Positions 9,304 to 20,126 of a DNA stretch of 64,000 bases are shown here, in pieces. A program made the translations under genes and the position numbers. The notes under the pieces were generated by a model, which saw nothing but the letters and a program-made list of their open reading frames with translations, searched no databases and was not told the origin of the DNA. Within the stretch, counting starts at the first letter, position 1, and each line of letters opens with the position of its first letter. Origin of the DNA: Arthrobacter globiformis (lineage in GTDB: Bacteria; Actinomycetota; Actinomycetes; Actinomycetales; Micrococcaceae); the NCBI RefSeq assembly GCF_003261175.1, contig NZ_QLNP01000068.1, positions 18,227 to 82,226 on the forward strand, written 5' to 3'.

Positions 9304-10389
9304 TCACCGCGTCACCGGATGCCGCGGCACACTCACGTCGTAAGTGCTGACCGGGTTGGCGGGATCTGCAGGTACCTTGAGCAGCGCCTCCAGCACGCGG
9401 GCCTTGAGTTCCTTCTCCCCCGCGTTGCCCCAGATGACGCTCTGGCCGTCCAGCAGCTTCAGTTCCACTGCATCGACGGACTTGGCGGAGGCGTTGGAGA
9501 GCTTGGCAAGCACGTTGGCCGGGAGCGCGCCGAGGACCTCGGCCGTGGCTTGGAACAGGTCCTTGCCGATGGTGCCTGCGCCGCCGTCAATCACCGGCAG
9601 CTTCACGGAGGCGGGATCTGCCGTGGTACTGAGGCGCACGCCGTCGACGTCCACGAGCAAGTAGTCCTTGCCGCGCTTCACGAGGGCGACGGGGACGCGT
9701 TCCTGAATTTGCACCGCCAGGACGGATGGCGGGTGGGCATCGGTAGTGACCGACTTGATCTGGACGAGCGGCTTCAGCAGAGCGGTGACCTCGGAATCGC
9801 TGACCTGCGGCAGCGGCTTGCCCAGAATTGGCTTCAGGGCCGCCTGCACCTGGGCAGGTTTGAGGAGCTTCGTACCGGTGACGCTCACGCTTTGGACCGC
9901 CAGCACCGGGGAATAGACGGCAGCCACGATGAGCCCCGCGACGAGGGCAGCCGTGACACACACGGCAACCAGGATGTTGCGCCTGATGCGCCGGCCCCGG
10001 GGTTCGGGAAAGGCCAGCACATTGTCCTGCCCGGGGGCGTCCGGTGCAGAGGCATCCGGTCCTGCAGTGACAGGACCCGGCTTGGCAGGTCCTGGGCTTT
10101 TGAACCGTGGCCAGGGGGCCTTGGCTGGTTTGTCCTGTGCCCTGCCCGTCTGTGCAGTGTTGCCCGCCGGTGCAGTGTTGCCCTTCGGCGCAGCGTTGCC
10201 CTTCGGTGCTGCCTTCCTCTTCGGCGTGCCGGCCTGCCCCTTCTCCTGCGCCGTGGCCTCAGGCACGCCTTTGCTCGCGGTAATCACGGCCGGCGTGCCG
10301 CTGTCCGTACCAGCAGCCGTGTCCCGGCCAGCCGTGTCCCGGGTGGCGGGCTTGGCCGGACGGTAAGTGGGGCGCCGGGTGCTAGCCAC
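9304..10389 (-). CDS. ftsQ: Divisome protein FtsQ/DivIB
   Basis: Single-pass septal protein of the FtsQLB complex; 361 residues. The cytoplasmic N terminus (1-138) is long, disordered and rich in Ala, Pro, Lys and Gly, including a six-residue repeat of the APKGN type at about 56-80. The membrane segment is about 139-160. A POTRA domain (about 163-232) and the FtsQ beta domain follow. The start is GTG at 10389, overlapping the murC stop by 8 bases; the much longer reading frame upstream is a shadow inside murC. The order murC-ftsQ-ftsZ is standard. Confidence 0.93.
   Translation of the reverse strand: MASTRRPTYRPAKPATRDTAGRDTAAGTDSGTPAVITASKGVPEATAQEKGQAGTPKRKAAPKGNAAPKGNTAPAGNTAQTGRAQDKPAKAPWPRFKSPGPAKPGPVTAGPDASAPDAPGQDNVLAFPEPRGRRIRRNILVAVCVTAALVAGLIVAAVYSPVLAVQSVSVTGTKLLKPAQVQAALKPILGKPLPQVSDSEVTALLKPLVQIKSVTTDAHPPSVLAVQIQERVPVALVKRGKDYLLVDVDGVRLSTTADPASVKLPVIDGGAGTIGKDLFQATAEVLGALPANVLAKLSNASAKSVDAVELKLLDGQSVIWGNAGEKELKARVLEALLKVPADPANPVSTYDVSVPRHPVTR
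10152..10223. repeat. 18-bp tandem repeat inside ftsQ
   Basis: About four consecutive 18-base units (10152, 10170, 10188 and a degenerate one at 10206). The first two differ only at two bases near the end, and the third has a few changes. They encode the six-residue Ala-Pro-Lys-Gly-Asn repeat of the cytoplasmic FtsQ tail. Confidence 0.7.
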
Positions 10390-11758
10390 CGAGGGACTCC
10401 ACGATGAGCGGCCCGTAGGCGGTGACGTCCCCTGCACCTGCGGTGAGGATGATGTCCCCCGGCTGCGCGGCGGCGGCCAGGGCGGCAACGGCCTCATCGC
10501 CGCCGACCAGGCCGCTGCCAGCGCCCAGATGCTCGGTGATGAGCGCGCTGGTGACGCCGGGGATGGGATCCTCGCGGGCCGGGTAGATGTCGAGCACCAG
10601 GGCAGTGTCCGCGGCCTTGAGTGCGTCGGCGAAGTCTGCGGCAAACTCCCGGGTCCGGGAAAACAGGTGCGGCTGGAAGAGGACGTGGACCTTGTGGTCG
10701 CCGGCCACGGACCTCGCCGCCGCCAGGGCTGCCCGCACCTCCGTGGGGTGGTGGGCGTAGTCGTCGTAGACCCGCACGCCCCGGCCCTCCCCCTTGTATT
10801 CGAACCGCCGCGACGCGCCGGAGAAGCCGGCCAGGGCCGAAGCAGCAGCCTGCGCGTCCACGCCGAGTTCGAGCGCTACTGCCATGGCGGCGGCAGCGTT
10901 CAGCGCGTTGTGCCGTCCGGGGACCTGCAGTGCCAGCGGGAACCGGCCGCCCGCCGTCGTAATGGCCACCTTGCCCGGGCCGCCGTCGTCGAGCCGGAGG
11001 TCGGCGGCGTCAGAGGTACCGTAGAGAACAACGCGGGTATTGCCCCGCTCGCGGGTGCGCAGCGCCAGGGCGTGCGCACCGGCGTCGTCCGCGCAGGCCA
11101 CCAGCACGCCGTCCGCCGGCAACAGCGCCGTGAAGTGGTCGAAGGATTCGTACACGGCTTCGGCGGTGCCGTAGTGGTCGAGGTGGTCCGGTTCCACGTT
11201 GGTGACGACGGCGATCTGCGGGCGGTAGTTCAGGAACGAACCGTCGGATTCATCCGCCTCGGCAACGAACACCTGGGAGCTGCCGTTCGCCGCGTTGACG
11301 CCGAGCGCCGGAACATTGGCGCCGATCGCGAACGACGGGTCCAGGCCTGCGCCCTGCAGCAGCACGGTGATCATGGACGTCGTGGTGGACTTCCCGTGGG
11401 TTCCGGCCACGGTCACCACGAGGTCACTGCCCATCGTGGCGGCCAGCGCTTCGGAGCGGTGCAGCACCGGCAGGCCGGCGGCCCGCGCGGCCTCGAGTTC
11501 GGGGTTGTCGGCGCGGATCGCCGATCCTGCCACGACGGTCTGGGCGTCGCCGAGGTTGCCGGCGTCGTAGCCCACGCAGATCCGGGCGCCGGCCGCGGCG
11601 AGCTCCTTCATGACGGGCAGGTCCTTCGCGTCCGTTCCGCTGACGGGAATCCCGCGCGCCACCATGATCCTGGCGACGGCGGACATGCCCACGCCCCCGA
11701 TCCCGATGAAGTGCACGCGGCCCAGTGCTTCCTGGCTGGGTGCTGCGTTGGTAGTCAT
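10382..11758 (-). CDS. murC: UDP-N-acetylmuramate--L-alanine ligase MurC
   Basis: Adds L-alanine to UDP-MurNAc, the first amino-acid step of peptidoglycan precursor synthesis. It has 458 residues with the three Mur-ligase domains. The N-terminal UDP-binding Rossmann motif is [11 protein letters not shown] (17-27), the central P-loop is [10 protein letters not shown] (about 120-130), and the C-terminal domain includes DDYAHHPTE. The ATG at 11758 overlaps the murG stop as ATGA; an earlier in-frame ATG lies inside murG and is unlikely. Confidence 0.97.
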   Translation of the reverse strand: MTTNAAPSQEALGRVHFIGIGGVGMSAVARIMVARGIPVSGTDAKDLPVMKELAAAGARICVGYDAGNLGDAQTVVAGSAIRADNPELEAARAAGLPVLHRSEALAATMGSDLVVTVAGTHGKSTTTSMITVLLQGAGLDPSFAIGANVPALGVNAANGSSQVFVAEADESDGSFLNYRPQIAVVTNVEPDHLDHYGTAEAVYESFDHFTALLPADGVLVACADDAGAHALALRTRERGNTRVVLYGTSDAADLRLDDGGPGKVAITTAGGRFPLALQVPGRHNALNAAAAMAVALELGVDAQAAASALAGFSGASRRFEYKGEGRGVRVYDDYAHHPTEVRAALAAARSVAGDHKVHVLFQPHLFSRTREFAADFADALKAADTALVLDIYPAREDPIPGVTSALITEHLGAGSGLVGGDEAVAALAAAAQPGDIILTAGAGDVTAYGPLIVESLGG

Positions 11759-12855
11759 TTGGATACCGCTTCCAGTACGAGGTCGGCCATGAGCTGATCG
11801 GCATTTCGGATGCCAAGGTTCTCCGCGTTCGCCGCCATCGCGTCGAGGCGGGAACGGTCGGTCAGCAGGGGGATGAGGCTGGTGCGGACCCATTCGGGGG
11901 TGAAGTCCCGGTCCGCCACCAGCACGGCGCCGCCCGCTTCCACCAGCCCGCGGGCGTTCAGCGCCTGCTCACCGTTGCCGATCGGCAGCGGCACGAAGAC
12001 CGCGGGAACGCCGACGGCGGCGACCTCGCTTACGGTGGCGGCGCCGGAACGCGCGAGCAGCAGGTCCGCCGCGGCGTAGACGGTTTCCATGCCGTCGACA
12101 TACTCAAGCTGGCGGTAGCCGTCCGCGCTCAGCGCGTTGCCGTCTGCGTCCGTCACAGACTTGCCGCGGCCGGTGATGTGGACGGTCTGGACGCCGGCCT
12201 CGGACAGTGCGTCGAGCGAGGCCGCCACAGTGCGGTTGATACTTTGCGCCCCGGACGAACCCCCCGTCACGATGAGCACCGGCTTCCCGGGCTGCAGGTC
12301 CAGGGTGTGCAGGGCGCCGCTCCGCGCCGTTGCCCTGACCATGGCCGAGACTTCGCGGCGCATGGGCATGCCCACGTGGCGGGCGTTGCGCAGCGGGGTA
12401 CCGGCGAAGGCCACGGCCACGTGCCGGCTCAGCCGCGCTCCGACCCGGTTGGCCAGGCCCGGCCGGGTATTGGCTTCGTGGATGACGATGGGGATCTTCC
12501 GCCGCCAGGCAGCGAGGTACATCGGAGTGCAGACGTAGCCGCCCACGCCGACGAGGACGTCCGCCGCGGCGTCGTCGAGGATCCGACCGGCCTGCCGCAC
12601 GGCGCCGGCGAGGCGTCCCGGAAGGCGGAGCAGGTCCGCGGAGGGCTTCCGCGGGAACGGGACACGGTCGATGGCGGCCAGTTCCAGCCCGGCGGCCGGG
12701 ACCAGCCTGGTCTCCATGCCGGCGGCCGTTCCCACCGCGAGCAGCCGGGCGTCGGGGCGGGCATCGCGGATGGCGGCGGCGATGGCCAGCAGCGGGTTGA
12801 TATGGCCTGCTGTTCCGCCGCCGGCGAGGACCACGGACAATGACTCGGTTTTCAT
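11755..12855 (-). CDS. murG: Lipid II synthase MurG
   Basis: Membrane-associated GT28 glycosyltransferase transferring GlcNAc to lipid I to make lipid II; 366 residues. The N-terminal GGGTAGH glycine-rich loop (12-18) and the HEAN motif of the acceptor domain are present. The second domain carries the TGGSSGAQS loop and the UDP-GlcNAc-binding segment [15 protein letters not shown]. It starts 10 bases after ftsW and overlaps murC by 4 bases. Confidence 0.97.
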   Translation of the reverse strand: MKTESLSVVLAGGGTAGHINPLLAIAAAIRDARPDARLLAVGTAAGMETRLVPAAGLELAAIDRVPFPRKPSADLLRLPGRLAGAVRQAGRILDDAAADVLVGVGGYVCTPMYLAAWRRKIPIVIHEANTRPGLANRVGARLSRHVAVAFAGTPLRNARHVGMPMRREVSAMVRATARSGALHTLDLQPGKPVLIVTGGSSGAQSINRTVAASLDALSEAGVQTVHITGRGKSVTDADGNALSADGYRQLEYVDGMETVYAAADLLLARSGAATVSEVAAVGVPAVFVPLPIGNGEQALNARGLVEAGGAVLVADRDFTPEWVRTSLIPLLTDRSRLDAMAANAENLGIRNADQLMADLVLEAVSK

Positions 12856-12865
12856 CAGGTGCTGG

Positions 12866-14197
12866 TTACGCTTTCGTACGGGATTTCTTGCGCCCGGGCA
12901 GCCGCCACGGGCCGAGCAGTTTACGGGGCCGGATGTTGGGCGCCATCTGTTCCCGGGCCAGTGACAACACTACGCCGATCGCGCAGAGCGACATCAGCAG
13001 CGCCGAGCCGCCGTAGGAGATGAAGGGCAACGGGACGCCGATCACCGGCATCAGGCCGGTGACCACGGCCATGTTGACCGTCGCCTGGCCTAGCAGCCAC
13101 ACCATGATCGTTCCGGCAAGGACCCGGTGGAACAGGTCCTCCTGTGCCACCACCACCCGGTAGATGGAGGCGCCCAGAATGGCGAACAGGACCAGGACGA
13201 CGACGGTCCCCACCAGCCCGAATTCCTCACCGATGATGGCGAAGATGAAGTCGTTGTGGGCTTCGGGGATCCAGCTGTATTTCTGCCTGCTCTGCCCGAG
13301 CCCGACGCCGAACCAGCCGCCCGACGCCAGCCCGTAGAGGCCGTTGGTGGACTGGTAGTTGGCGTCGATGCCGTCGCCGCAGCTCTGGCCGGTCCACCAC
13401 GACGTGATGCGGCAGACCCGGTTGGAGCTGGTCATGGCCATGAACGCTATGACCGCGCCCAGGCCCAGGGCCGCGAACCCGAACAGGTAGAGGCGCACCC
13501 CGGCGAAGAACAGGGCGGCGGCCGTGATGAGCATGATGATCATGCCGGTGCCGAGGTCGTTTCCGACCAGGACGAGTCCGATGATCCCGCCGGCTATGGG
13601 CACCACGGGGACCACGGCGTGCCCCCACTGGTGCAGCAGAGACGCCTTCTTGGCCAGCACGGTGGCCATCCACAGGGCCAGGGCAAGCTTGGCGGCCTCG
13701 GAAGGCTGCAGGGTGAAGAACCCGCCGACGTCGATCCAGTTCTTGTTGCCGTTGACGCTGGTGCCAATGACCAGCACGAGGGCCAGCAGCACCAGTGCAA
13801 CGCCGACCGCCGGCCAGGCAAGGCGCTTCAGCCACACCACATTGATCCGGGACAGCACGAACATGGTGAAGATGCCCAGACCGGCGAACAGGCTCTGCTT
13901 CAGCGCGTCCCCGTAGGGCGACTTGTCCGCGGCAATAGCCTCCACACTGGACGCCGAGAGCACCATCATGATGCCGATGGCGGTCAGGGCCAGCGTGGTG
14001 CCAAGGATGAGGTAGTAGGTGGAGCCGTTGCGCGACTTGCCGTTTCCCTCGAGGGCGGTCCAGAAGCGCCTGTACCAGCGGAGCAGCCGGCCGCTCGTGG
14101 GAATCGTGGATGCCGGAGTCTTCGGTGCAGCACCCGGTCCGGGTTTCGCCCCCGCCCGCTGCCGGGCGGCCGCGGGACGTGCGGGTGTGCTGACCAT
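12866..14197 (-). CDS. ftsW: Septal peptidoglycan polymerase FtsW (SEDS family)
   Basis: Polytopic SEDS glycosyltransferase that polymerises lipid II with its partner FtsI. It has 443 residues: a Pro/Ala-rich cytoplasmic N terminus of about 60 residues, then about ten membrane helices. The SEDS signature is recognisable near the C terminus in [17 protein letters not shown], and the large extracellular loop holds [13 protein letters not shown]. It ends in a basic tail. The gene starts 2 bases after the murD stop. RodA is the main alternative, but the position between murD and murG is diagnostic of ftsW. Confidence 0.95.
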   Translation of the reverse strand: MVSTPARPAAARQRAGAKPGPGAAPKTPASTIPTSGRLLRWYRRFWTALEGNGKSRNGSTYYLILGTTLALTAIGIMMVLSASSVEAIAADKSPYGDALKQSLFAGLGIFTMFVLSRINVVWLKRLAWPAVGVALVLLALVLVIGTSVNGNKNWIDVGGFFTLQPSEAAKLALALWMATVLAKKASLLHQWGHAVVPVVPIAGGIIGLVLVGNDLGTGMIIMLITAAALFFAGVRLYLFGFAALGLGAVIAFMAMTSSNRVCRITSWWTGQSCGDGIDANYQSTNGLYGLASGGWFGVGLGQSRQKYSWIPEAHNDFIFAIIGEEFGLVGTVVVLVLFAILGASIYRVVVAQEDLFHRVLAGTIMVWLLGQATVNMAVVTGLMPVIGVPLPFISYGGSALLMSLCAIGVVLSLAREQMAPNIRPRKLLGPWRLPGRKKSRTKA

Positions 14198-14199
14198 TA

Positions 14200-15804
14200 T
14201 TACTCCTTGCCGGTCCGGGCCTCCCCTTCCACGAGCTCGCGGACCGCTGCAATGAAGGCGTCGCCACGGTGAGCGTAGGAAGAGAACTGATCCATGGATG
14301 CAGCAGCCGGGGCCATCAGCACAGTGTCACCCGAGGCGGCGAGCTGTGCCGCCGATGCGACGGCCCGTGCCATCACTGCCTCCCCGGTTTCGGCTGAATC
14401 CGGTGCGGCGTCATGTCCGGTTCCGGCAGACTGCACAATTTCAGTGTGGCCTGCCGCCTGCCGGATGACGGGGACATCCGGTGCGTGTCGCTGCAGGGAC
14501 TCTTGCAGTGACGCCGTGTCCTTGCCAATGAGCACCACAGCCTTCAGGCGGCGTGCATGGTCGCGGACCAGGTCGTCGTAGCTGACGCCCTTGGACAGGC
14601 CGCCGGCAATCCACACCACGGGGTCGAAGGCGGCCAGGGAGGCGGCGGCGGCGTGCGGGTTGGTGGCTTTGGAGTCGTTGATCCAGAGAACGCCGTGCTG
14701 CTTGGCGACCGGCTGGATGCGGTGGTTTCCGGGGATGTAGGCCTGCAGTCCTTCGCGCACGTGCTCGGGGCTGACGCCGTAGGCACGTACCAGGCCGGCG
14801 GCGGCCAGGGCGTTGGCCACCATGTGGCGGGGGGCCACCGGGCCGAGGTCAGACATGGACGCCAGTTCGACGGCGCTGTCCTTCCGCTCGGCGATGAAGG
14901 CCCGGTCCACGAGCAGGCCCTCCACTACGCCGAGCATGCTGATGGCCGGCGTGAGGGTGGTGAACGCGACGGCGCGGCAGCCCTCCACCACGTCAGCGTC
15001 CTCCACCATGCGTTCGGTTTCGATCTGCTCGTCGTTGTAGATGCAGGCCTTCTGCGTGTTTTCGTAGATCTTGGCCTTGTCGGCGAGGTAGGACTCGTAG
15101 GAGCCGTGCCAGTCCACGTGGTCCTCAGCGACGTTGAGGCACACGCTGGCCACCGCCGAGACGGAATCGGACCAGTGCAACTGGAAGCTGGAGAGCTCCA
15201 CCGCGAAGACGTCGTACTCCACAGGGTCACGCAGGGCATCGAGGATGGGCGTGCCGACGTTGCCCACTGCGATCGCCTTCAGGCCCGCAGCCCGCAGCAT
15301 GGATTCCGTCAGGCCGACCGTCGTCGTCTTGCCGTTCGTGCCGGTGATGGTGAGCCAGTCGGCGGTCTTCCGGCCCTCGCGGACGCGCAGGCGCCAGGCG
15401 AGTTCGACGTCGCCCCAGACCGGAATGTGGGCACGGGCGGCAGCCGCGAGCAGGGCCTGGTCCGGACGCCAGCCGGGCGAGGTGACCACGAGGTCCGGCT
15501 TCAGGCCATCGATCTTTGGCAGGGAGCGGACAGCCTCCTCCCCCAGGAGGACGTCGGCCGCGCCCACGATCCGCAGCGTGTCCGCCTTGGCCTGCGCAGT
15601 TTCCGTGGTGGCGCCGTCGACTACCACCACGCGGGCGCCGAGTTCGATCAGCGTGTCCGCGGCCGCGAAGCCCGAGACACCGATCCCGGTGACCACGACG
15701 CGCAGTCCGGCCCAGTCGGAGTCCCAGCTGACCAGGCCGCTGAGCCTTGCCGGACCCGTTAGGGCCGGACCGGACAGTTCAGCGGAGGTATCGGAGCCGT
15801 TCAC
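14200..15804 (-). CDS. murD: UDP-N-acetylmuramoyl-L-alanine--D-glutamate ligase MurD
   Basis: Adds D-glutamate to UDP-MurNAc-L-Ala. It has 534 residues, somewhat longer than the usual 450-480 because of an N-terminal extension of about 33 residues and an insertion near the C terminus. Motifs: N-terminal [12 protein letters not shown] (36-47), ATP loop TGTNGKTTT (154-162), and [10 protein letters not shown] of the C-terminal half. The GTG at 15804 overlaps the mraY stop as GTGA; the longer open frame to 16434 is a shadow of mraY. Confidence 0.95.
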   Translation of the reverse strand: MNGSDTSAELSGPALTGPARLSGLVSWDSDWAGLRVVVTGIGVSGFAAADTLIELGARVVVVDGATTETAQAKADTLRIVGAADVLLGEEAVRSLPKIDGLKPDLVVTSPGWRPDQALLAAAARAHIPVWGDVELAWRLRVREGRKTADWLTITGTNGKTTTVGLTESMLRAAGLKAIAVGNVGTPILDALRDPVEYDVFAVELSSFQLHWSDSVSAVASVCLNVAEDHVDWHGSYESYLADKAKIYENTQKACIYNDEQIETERMVEDADVVEGCRAVAFTTLTPAISMLGVVEGLLVDRAFIAERKDSAVELASMSDLGPVAPRHMVANALAAAGLVRAYGVSPEHVREGLQAYIPGNHRIQPVAKQHGVLWINDSKATNPHAAAASLAAFDPVVWIAGGLSKGVSYDDLVRDHARRLKAVVLIGKDTASLQESLQRHAPDVPVIRQAAGHTEIVQSAGTGHDAAPDSAETGEAVMARAVASAAQLAASGDTVLMAPAAASMDQFSSYAHRGDAFIAAVRELVEGEARTGKE

Positions 15805-16910
15805 AGGAGGACCACCCATTCTGCGTAGAAGATGCCAAGGCCCGCGGCGACGAACAGGCCGGCGAGAATCCAGAACCGGACAACCACGGTGACCTCCGCC
15901 CAGCCCTTGAGTTCGAAGTGGTGCTGCAGCGGCGCCATCTTGAAGAAACGCTTGCCCTTGGTCACCTTGAAGTAGCCCACCTGGATGATGACGGAGAGCG
16001 TGATGAGGACGAACAGGCCACCGATGAAGGCGAGGAGCAGTTCGGTGCGGGAGAGGATGGCGAACCCTGCGATGGCCCCGCCGATCGCGAGGGAGCCCGT
16101 GTCGCCCATGAAGATTTTGGCCGGTGAGGTATTCCACCACAGGAAGCCCACCAGCGCGGCGCTCATGATGGCCGCAAGAAGCGCCAGGTCCAGCGGATCC
16201 CGGACGGAGTAACAGCCGCCACCCGCCTGACGCGGCGATCCGCAGGCCTGGTTGCTCTGCCAGATGCCCATCAGCGTGTAGGCGCCGAAGACCATCACCG
16301 CGGCGCCCGCAGCCAGTCCGTCCAGTCCGTCGGTGAGGTTGACGCCGTTGGTGGCGGCGGTGACGATCAGGTTTGACCACAGCACAAAGAGGATCGCACC
16401 AAGCACGGTGCCGCCGAACGCCAGGTCCAGCCACGGGATGTCACGGACCAGCGAGATCTTGGTGGACGCCGGGGTCAGGCCGTCCGCATCCGGGAAGTAC
16501 AGGGCCATGACGGCGAAGATGATGCCCACCGCTGCCTGGAGGATCAGCTTCGCCTTGGCGTTCAGGCCGAGGCTGCGCTGCCGTGAAATTTTGATGAAGT
16601 CGTCCAGGAAGCCCACCAGGCCCATCCCCACCATCAGGAACAGCAGGAGCAGCGCCGAGGCCGACGGCCCGGCCGACCGGGGGTTCATGAGCCACATGAT
16701 GAGGTGCGTCAGGCCGTAGCTCAGCAGGACTGCGCCCACCACCACTGTGCCGCCCATGGTGGGCGTGCCGCGTTTAGTGTGGTGGGAGGTGGGTCCGTCG
16801 TCGCGGATGAACTGGCCATAGCTCTTACGGACCAGCAGGCGGATGAACAGCGGCGTACCCACCAGAGCCAGCAGCAGGGCCAGGCCAGCGCCGATCAGCA
16901 GTGCAATCAC
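15801..16910 (-). CDS. mraY: Phospho-N-acetylmuramoyl-pentapeptide transferase MraY
   Basis: Ten-helix membrane enzyme that makes lipid I from UDP-MurNAc-pentapeptide and undecaprenyl phosphate; 369 residues. It shows the Asp-rich [10 protein letters not shown] loop, the [12 protein letters not shown] motif containing the catalytic aspartates, and the cytoplasmic [11 protein letters not shown] and [10 protein letters not shown] loops. The GTG start at 16910 overlaps the murF stop as GTGA. The protein is the target of nucleoside antibiotics in this family. Confidence 0.97.
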   Translation of the reverse strand: MIALLIGAGLALLLALVGTPLFIRLLVRKSYGQFIRDDGPTSHHTKRGTPTMGGTVVVGAVLLSYGLTHLIMWLMNPRSAGPSASALLLLFLMVGMGLVGFLDDFIKISRQRSLGLNAKAKLILQAAVGIIFAVMALYFPDADGLTPASTKISLVRDIPWLDLAFGGTVLGAILFVLWSNLIVTAATNGVNLTDGLDGLAAGAAVMVFGAYTLMGIWQSNQACGSPRQAGGGCYSVRDPLDLALLAAIMSAALVGFLWWNTSPAKIFMGDTGSLAIGGAIAGFAILSRTELLLAFIGGLFVLITLSVIIQVGYFKVTKGKRFFKMAPLQHHFELKGWAEVTVVVRFWILAGLFVAAGLGIFYAEWVVLL

Positions 16911-18379
16911 AGCAGCTCGCTCCCTTCATTGGCATTTGTGGGGGTGGCGCGTGGGGGTAATGCTATCCGATCGCCCAAATGGCGCAGTCCCACGCTGTTC
17001 GAGGACTTGAAGAGCACCAGGTCGCCGGGTTCGAGCTGCTCCTGGAGCACTTCGTAGGCCTCATCAGCAGTCTCGGCGAAGATGCATTCATCGCCCCAGG
17101 ACCCTTCCTGAACGGCGGAAACGTACAGCGAACGCGCTTCCCGGCCCACCACCAGGAGGCGGGAGATGTTCAGCCGCACCACCTGCGTGCCGACGGCGGT
17201 GTGCTCGCGGATGGAATCGTCGCCCAGTTCCAGCATGGCCCCGAGCACGGCCCAGGTGCGGCGTCCGCGGCCAAGGTCGGCCAGCGTGCGCAGGGCCGCC
17301 CGCATGGATTCCGGGTTGGCGTTGTACGCGTCGTTGATCACCGTGACGCCGTCGGGCCGTTCGGTCCGCTCCATGCGCCAGCGGCTTGCCGCAGACTGGG
17401 AGCTCAGCGATGCGCTGATCCTGTCAGCCGGTACGCCGGCCGCATGCGCGGCGGCCGCGGCGGCAAGGAGGTTCGCCACGTGGTGTTCGCCGATGAGTTT
17501 GCTGCTGACCCGGACCGTGGGCTCCCCCGGCACTTCGAGGTCGAACTCCGGGTTGCCCGAGGCGTTGGTGTCCAGTTTGGCGGCCCGGACAGCAGGAGCG
17601 TCCGGATCAGCATCCCGGGAAGAGAAGCCCAGAACAGCGCCGCGGGTCCGGGTGGCCATGGCGGCAACACGGGGATCGTCAAGATTCAGCACAGCGGTGC
17701 CTGCGGCGGGTACGGCCTCGGCGAGCTCGCCCTTGGCGGCCGCGATGTTTTCCACGCCGCCGAACTCCCCGGCGTGGGCTGTTCCGACGCCGAGCACCAC
17801 GCCAATCTCCGGCCGGACCATGTCGGCCAGGTAGCGGATGTGTCCGATGCCGGTGGCCCCCATCTCGATGACCAGGAACCGGGTGTCAAAGCCCGCCTGG
17901 AACACGGTAAGGGGCACGCCGACCTCGCCGTTGTAGGAACCCTGGGGTGCAACGGTAGGCGCCTCGGCCGACAGGATACCCGCGAGCAGGTCCTTGGTGG
18001 TGGTCTTGCCTGCCGAACCGGTGATGCCGATGACGGTCAGCTGCTGGCCCGCCGACTCACGGTGCTGCCTGATCCGCCGGACCGCCTCTGCCGCAAGGGC
18101 GCCCATGGCCAGCACCGCATCCTCGACGACGACGGACGGATAGGTCCGGCCGGCGTCGTCCTTGATTTCGCGTTCGGTGAGTGCCAGAACCGCGCCGCGG
18201 TCAAAGGCCGCGCCCACGAAGCTGTGTCCGTCTGCGCTTTCGCCCGGTTTGGCGACATAGAGGGAGCCGGCGACAGCCTCCCGCGAGTCGGTCACCACGG
18301 ATGCGGGGGTGAGGCCGGGGTCGGCAAGCAGCCGGCCGTTGGTGATTTCGGCGATTTCCGCCGCAGTAAGTTCAATCAT
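16907..18379 (-). CDS. murF: UDP-MurNAc-tripeptide--D-Ala-D-Ala ligase MurF
   Basis: Adds the D-Ala-D-Ala dipeptide to complete the pentapeptide precursor. It has 490 residues. The N-terminal domain begins [15 protein letters not shown]; the ATP loop [12 protein letters not shown] is at about 118-129. The central domain has [12 protein letters not shown]-like and ATGIGHI segments, and [12 protein letters not shown] in the C-terminal half is typical of MurF. It lies 6 bases after murE and overlaps mraY by 4 bases. Confidence 0.97.
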   Translation of the reverse strand: MIELTAAEIAEITNGRLLADPGLTPASVVTDSREAVAGSLYVAKPGESADGHSFVGAAFDRGAVLALTEREIKDDAGRTYPSVVVEDAVLAMGALAAEAVRRIRQHRESAGQQLTVIGITGSAGKTTTKDLLAGILSAEAPTVAPQGSYNGEVGVPLTVFQAGFDTRFLVIEMGATGIGHIRYLADMVRPEIGVVLGVGTAHAGEFGGVENIAAAKGELAEAVPAAGTAVLNLDDPRVAAMATRTRGAVLGFSSRDADPDAPAVRAAKLDTNASGNPEFDLEVPGEPTVRVSSKLIGEHHVANLLAAAAAAHAAGVPADRISASLSSQSAASRWRMERTERPDGVTVINDAYNANPESMRAALRTLADLGRGRRTWAVLGAMLELGDDSIREHTAVGTQVVRLNISRLLVVGREARSLYVSAVQEGSWGDECIFAETADEAYEVLQEQLEPGDLVLFKSSNSVGLRHLGDRIALPPRATPTNANEGSELL

Positions 18380-18385
18380 GTCGGT

Positions 18386-20044
18386 CTAGGACTCTATCCC
18401 GTCGTCTTGGAGAACGGTGAATCCTCGTGCCGTCAAGGCGTTCCGTAGTTCCACCCTGTCGTCGAGGGCAAGGTTCACTCCCTTGACCTCCTGCCACACT
18501 TCGTGCCCGCGCCCCGCAACCAGGATGGTGTCCTCCGGAGCGGCCAGGTTGACGGCCTCACGGATGGCAGCATCGCGGGGGAAAACTTCCATGATTTTGC
18601 AGTCGAGCCGCTCGGCTTCCTTGGCGTCCGTCGCACCCACCAGCACCTCGGAGCGGATGGCCGCGGCGTCCTCATCATGGGGGTCATCGTCGCTGACGAT
18701 CACGACGTCAGCGAGCCGGGCTGCTGTCGCGCCCATGGCAGGGCGCTTGCCCTGGTCACGCTGGCCGGTGGCGCCGAAAACCACGATCACCTTGGACGCG
18801 GGCTCCGGGGACCGGGCGGCCTCCAGAGCGCGTGCCAGTGCATCAGTGTTGTGCGCGAAGTCGACGACGGCGGCCGGCCTGGTGGCGACCAGCTGCATGC
18901 GGCCGGGCACTGCCACGGTGAACGGATCCCTGGCATCGAGTGCTGCCTGTACTTCGGCGGGGTCTGCACCGCCGGCGAGCACCATGGTCAGGGCCAGCGC
19001 CGCGTTGGAGACATTGAACGCCCCGGGCAGGCCCGTGTGTACGCGGAGTTCCGTGCCGTTGCCGCGAAGCGTGAATTCCGTACCGAGGCCGCGGGGCTTG
19101 GGGGCGGTGACGGTCCAGTCAGCGGCTGCTGATCCGGCCGCCGCCCCGCTGCCGGGCTGGAGGGTTGCGAGCGTGGTGACCGGAAGCTCAGTCTGGCCGG
19201 CAAGCCGCCGTCCCCATTCGTCGTCGACCGTCACGACGGCGGCACGGGCGCGTTCGGCGGTGAACAGCTCCGCTTTGGTCCGGTAGTACTCCTCCATGGT
19301 GCCGTGCAGGTCCAGGTGGTCCTGGGTGAGGTTGGTGAAACCGACGACGTCGAAGACCACGCCGTCCACGCGGCGGAAGGACACAGCGTGCGAGGAGACC
19401 TCCATGGAGGCGGCGTCAAGGCCGCGTTCCCGCATGAGGGCAAGCAGGGCGTGGACATCGGTGGATTCCGGGGTGGTCAGGAGGCTCGGAATCGGGTCCC
19501 CGCCGGCCAGGATCTCAATGGTGCCGATGAGTCCGGTCTTCTTGCCCATCGCCTGCAGCAGGGCGTTGATGAAGTACGTGGTGGTGGTTTTTCCGTTGGT
19601 GCCCGTCACGCCGAACATCGAGGGGCCCGGGAGATCGGCGTCCTGGCTCCGGTAGATCAGCCTGGACAGGCGGCCCACCACGCTGCGGGGCTCCGCCACC
19701 ACCAGCACGGGCACGGCGAGGTCGGAGCCGACGGCAAGAAGCCGCGCGCCGGCGTCGTCCGTCAGTACCGCAGCCGCGCCCGACCCGATCGCCGTCGCGG
19801 CGAAGTCGGCACCGTGCCGTGCCGCCCCCGGCAGGGCAACATACAGGTCTCCGCGTTCCACGGAGCGGGAGTCGAGCGAGATGCCGGTGACCTGAACGGA
19901 CTCGGAGGCCCGGGGCACGGGAACACCCACTGACTGGCCGATGACACCCAGTTCGACGGCGGCGACGGCAGTGGGCCGGAAGCTGCTCTTTGATGCCTGC
20001 CCCTCCGGGGCGTCGGCAGTGCCGGGGTCATGGTGCTGTGACAA
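18386..20044 (-). CDS. murE: UDP-MurNAc-L-Ala-D-Glu ligase MurE, probably L-lysine-adding
   Basis: Adds the third amino acid of the stem peptide. Motifs: ATP loop GTNGKTTT (148-155), TTPESTD, and the C-terminal GRGHE. The DNPR motif that binds meso-diaminopimelate is replaced by DDPH (about 453-456). This fits the L-Lys-type (A3alpha) peptidoglycan of Arthrobacter relatives; the substrate is inferred. The start is ambiguous. TTG at 20044 has GGAG 6 bases upstream and gives 552 residues; a GTG at 20080 gives 564 residues but lacks a ribosome binding site. The gene follows ftsI by a short gap. Confidence 0.93.
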   Translation of the reverse strand: MSQHHDPGTADAPEGQASKSSFRPTAVAAVELGVIGQSVGVPVPRASESVQVTGISLDSRSVERGDLYVALPGAARHGADFAATAIGSGAAAVLTDDAGARLLAVGSDLAVPVLVVAEPRSVVGRLSRLIYRSQDADLPGPSMFGVTGTNGKTTTTYFINALLQAMGKKTGLIGTIEILAGGDPIPSLLTTPESTDVHALLALMRERGLDAASMEVSSHAVSFRRVDGVVFDVVGFTNLTQDHLDLHGTMEEYYRTKAELFTAERARAAVVTVDDEWGRRLAGQTELPVTTLATLQPGSGAAAGSAAADWTVTAPKPRGLGTEFTLRGNGTELRVHTGLPGAFNVSNAALALTMVLAGGADPAEVQAALDARDPFTVAVPGRMQLVATRPAAVVDFAHNTDALARALEAARSPEPASKVIVVFGATGQRDQGKRPAMGATAARLADVVIVSDDDPHDEDAAAIRSEVLVGATDAKEAERLDCKIMEVFPRDAAIREAVNLAAPEDTILVAGRGHEVWQEVKGVNLALDDRVELRNALTARGFTVLQDDGIES

Positions 20045-20126
20045 CTGGATCTCCGTTGGTGCTAGCGGACCAGCGGACACGACAGAACTGTTTGTTCAGG
20101 TGTACCGCGGTCTTTCTTGGCGGGCG

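Noticed and set aside
10367-11797. 476-residue open frame antisense to murC
   Set aside because: Covers a confident Mur ligase with intact motifs; no independent support.
14200-16434. 744-residue frame that would extend murD into mraY
   Set aside because: The first 210 residues are a shadow of mraY; murD starts at the GTG overlapping the mraY stop.
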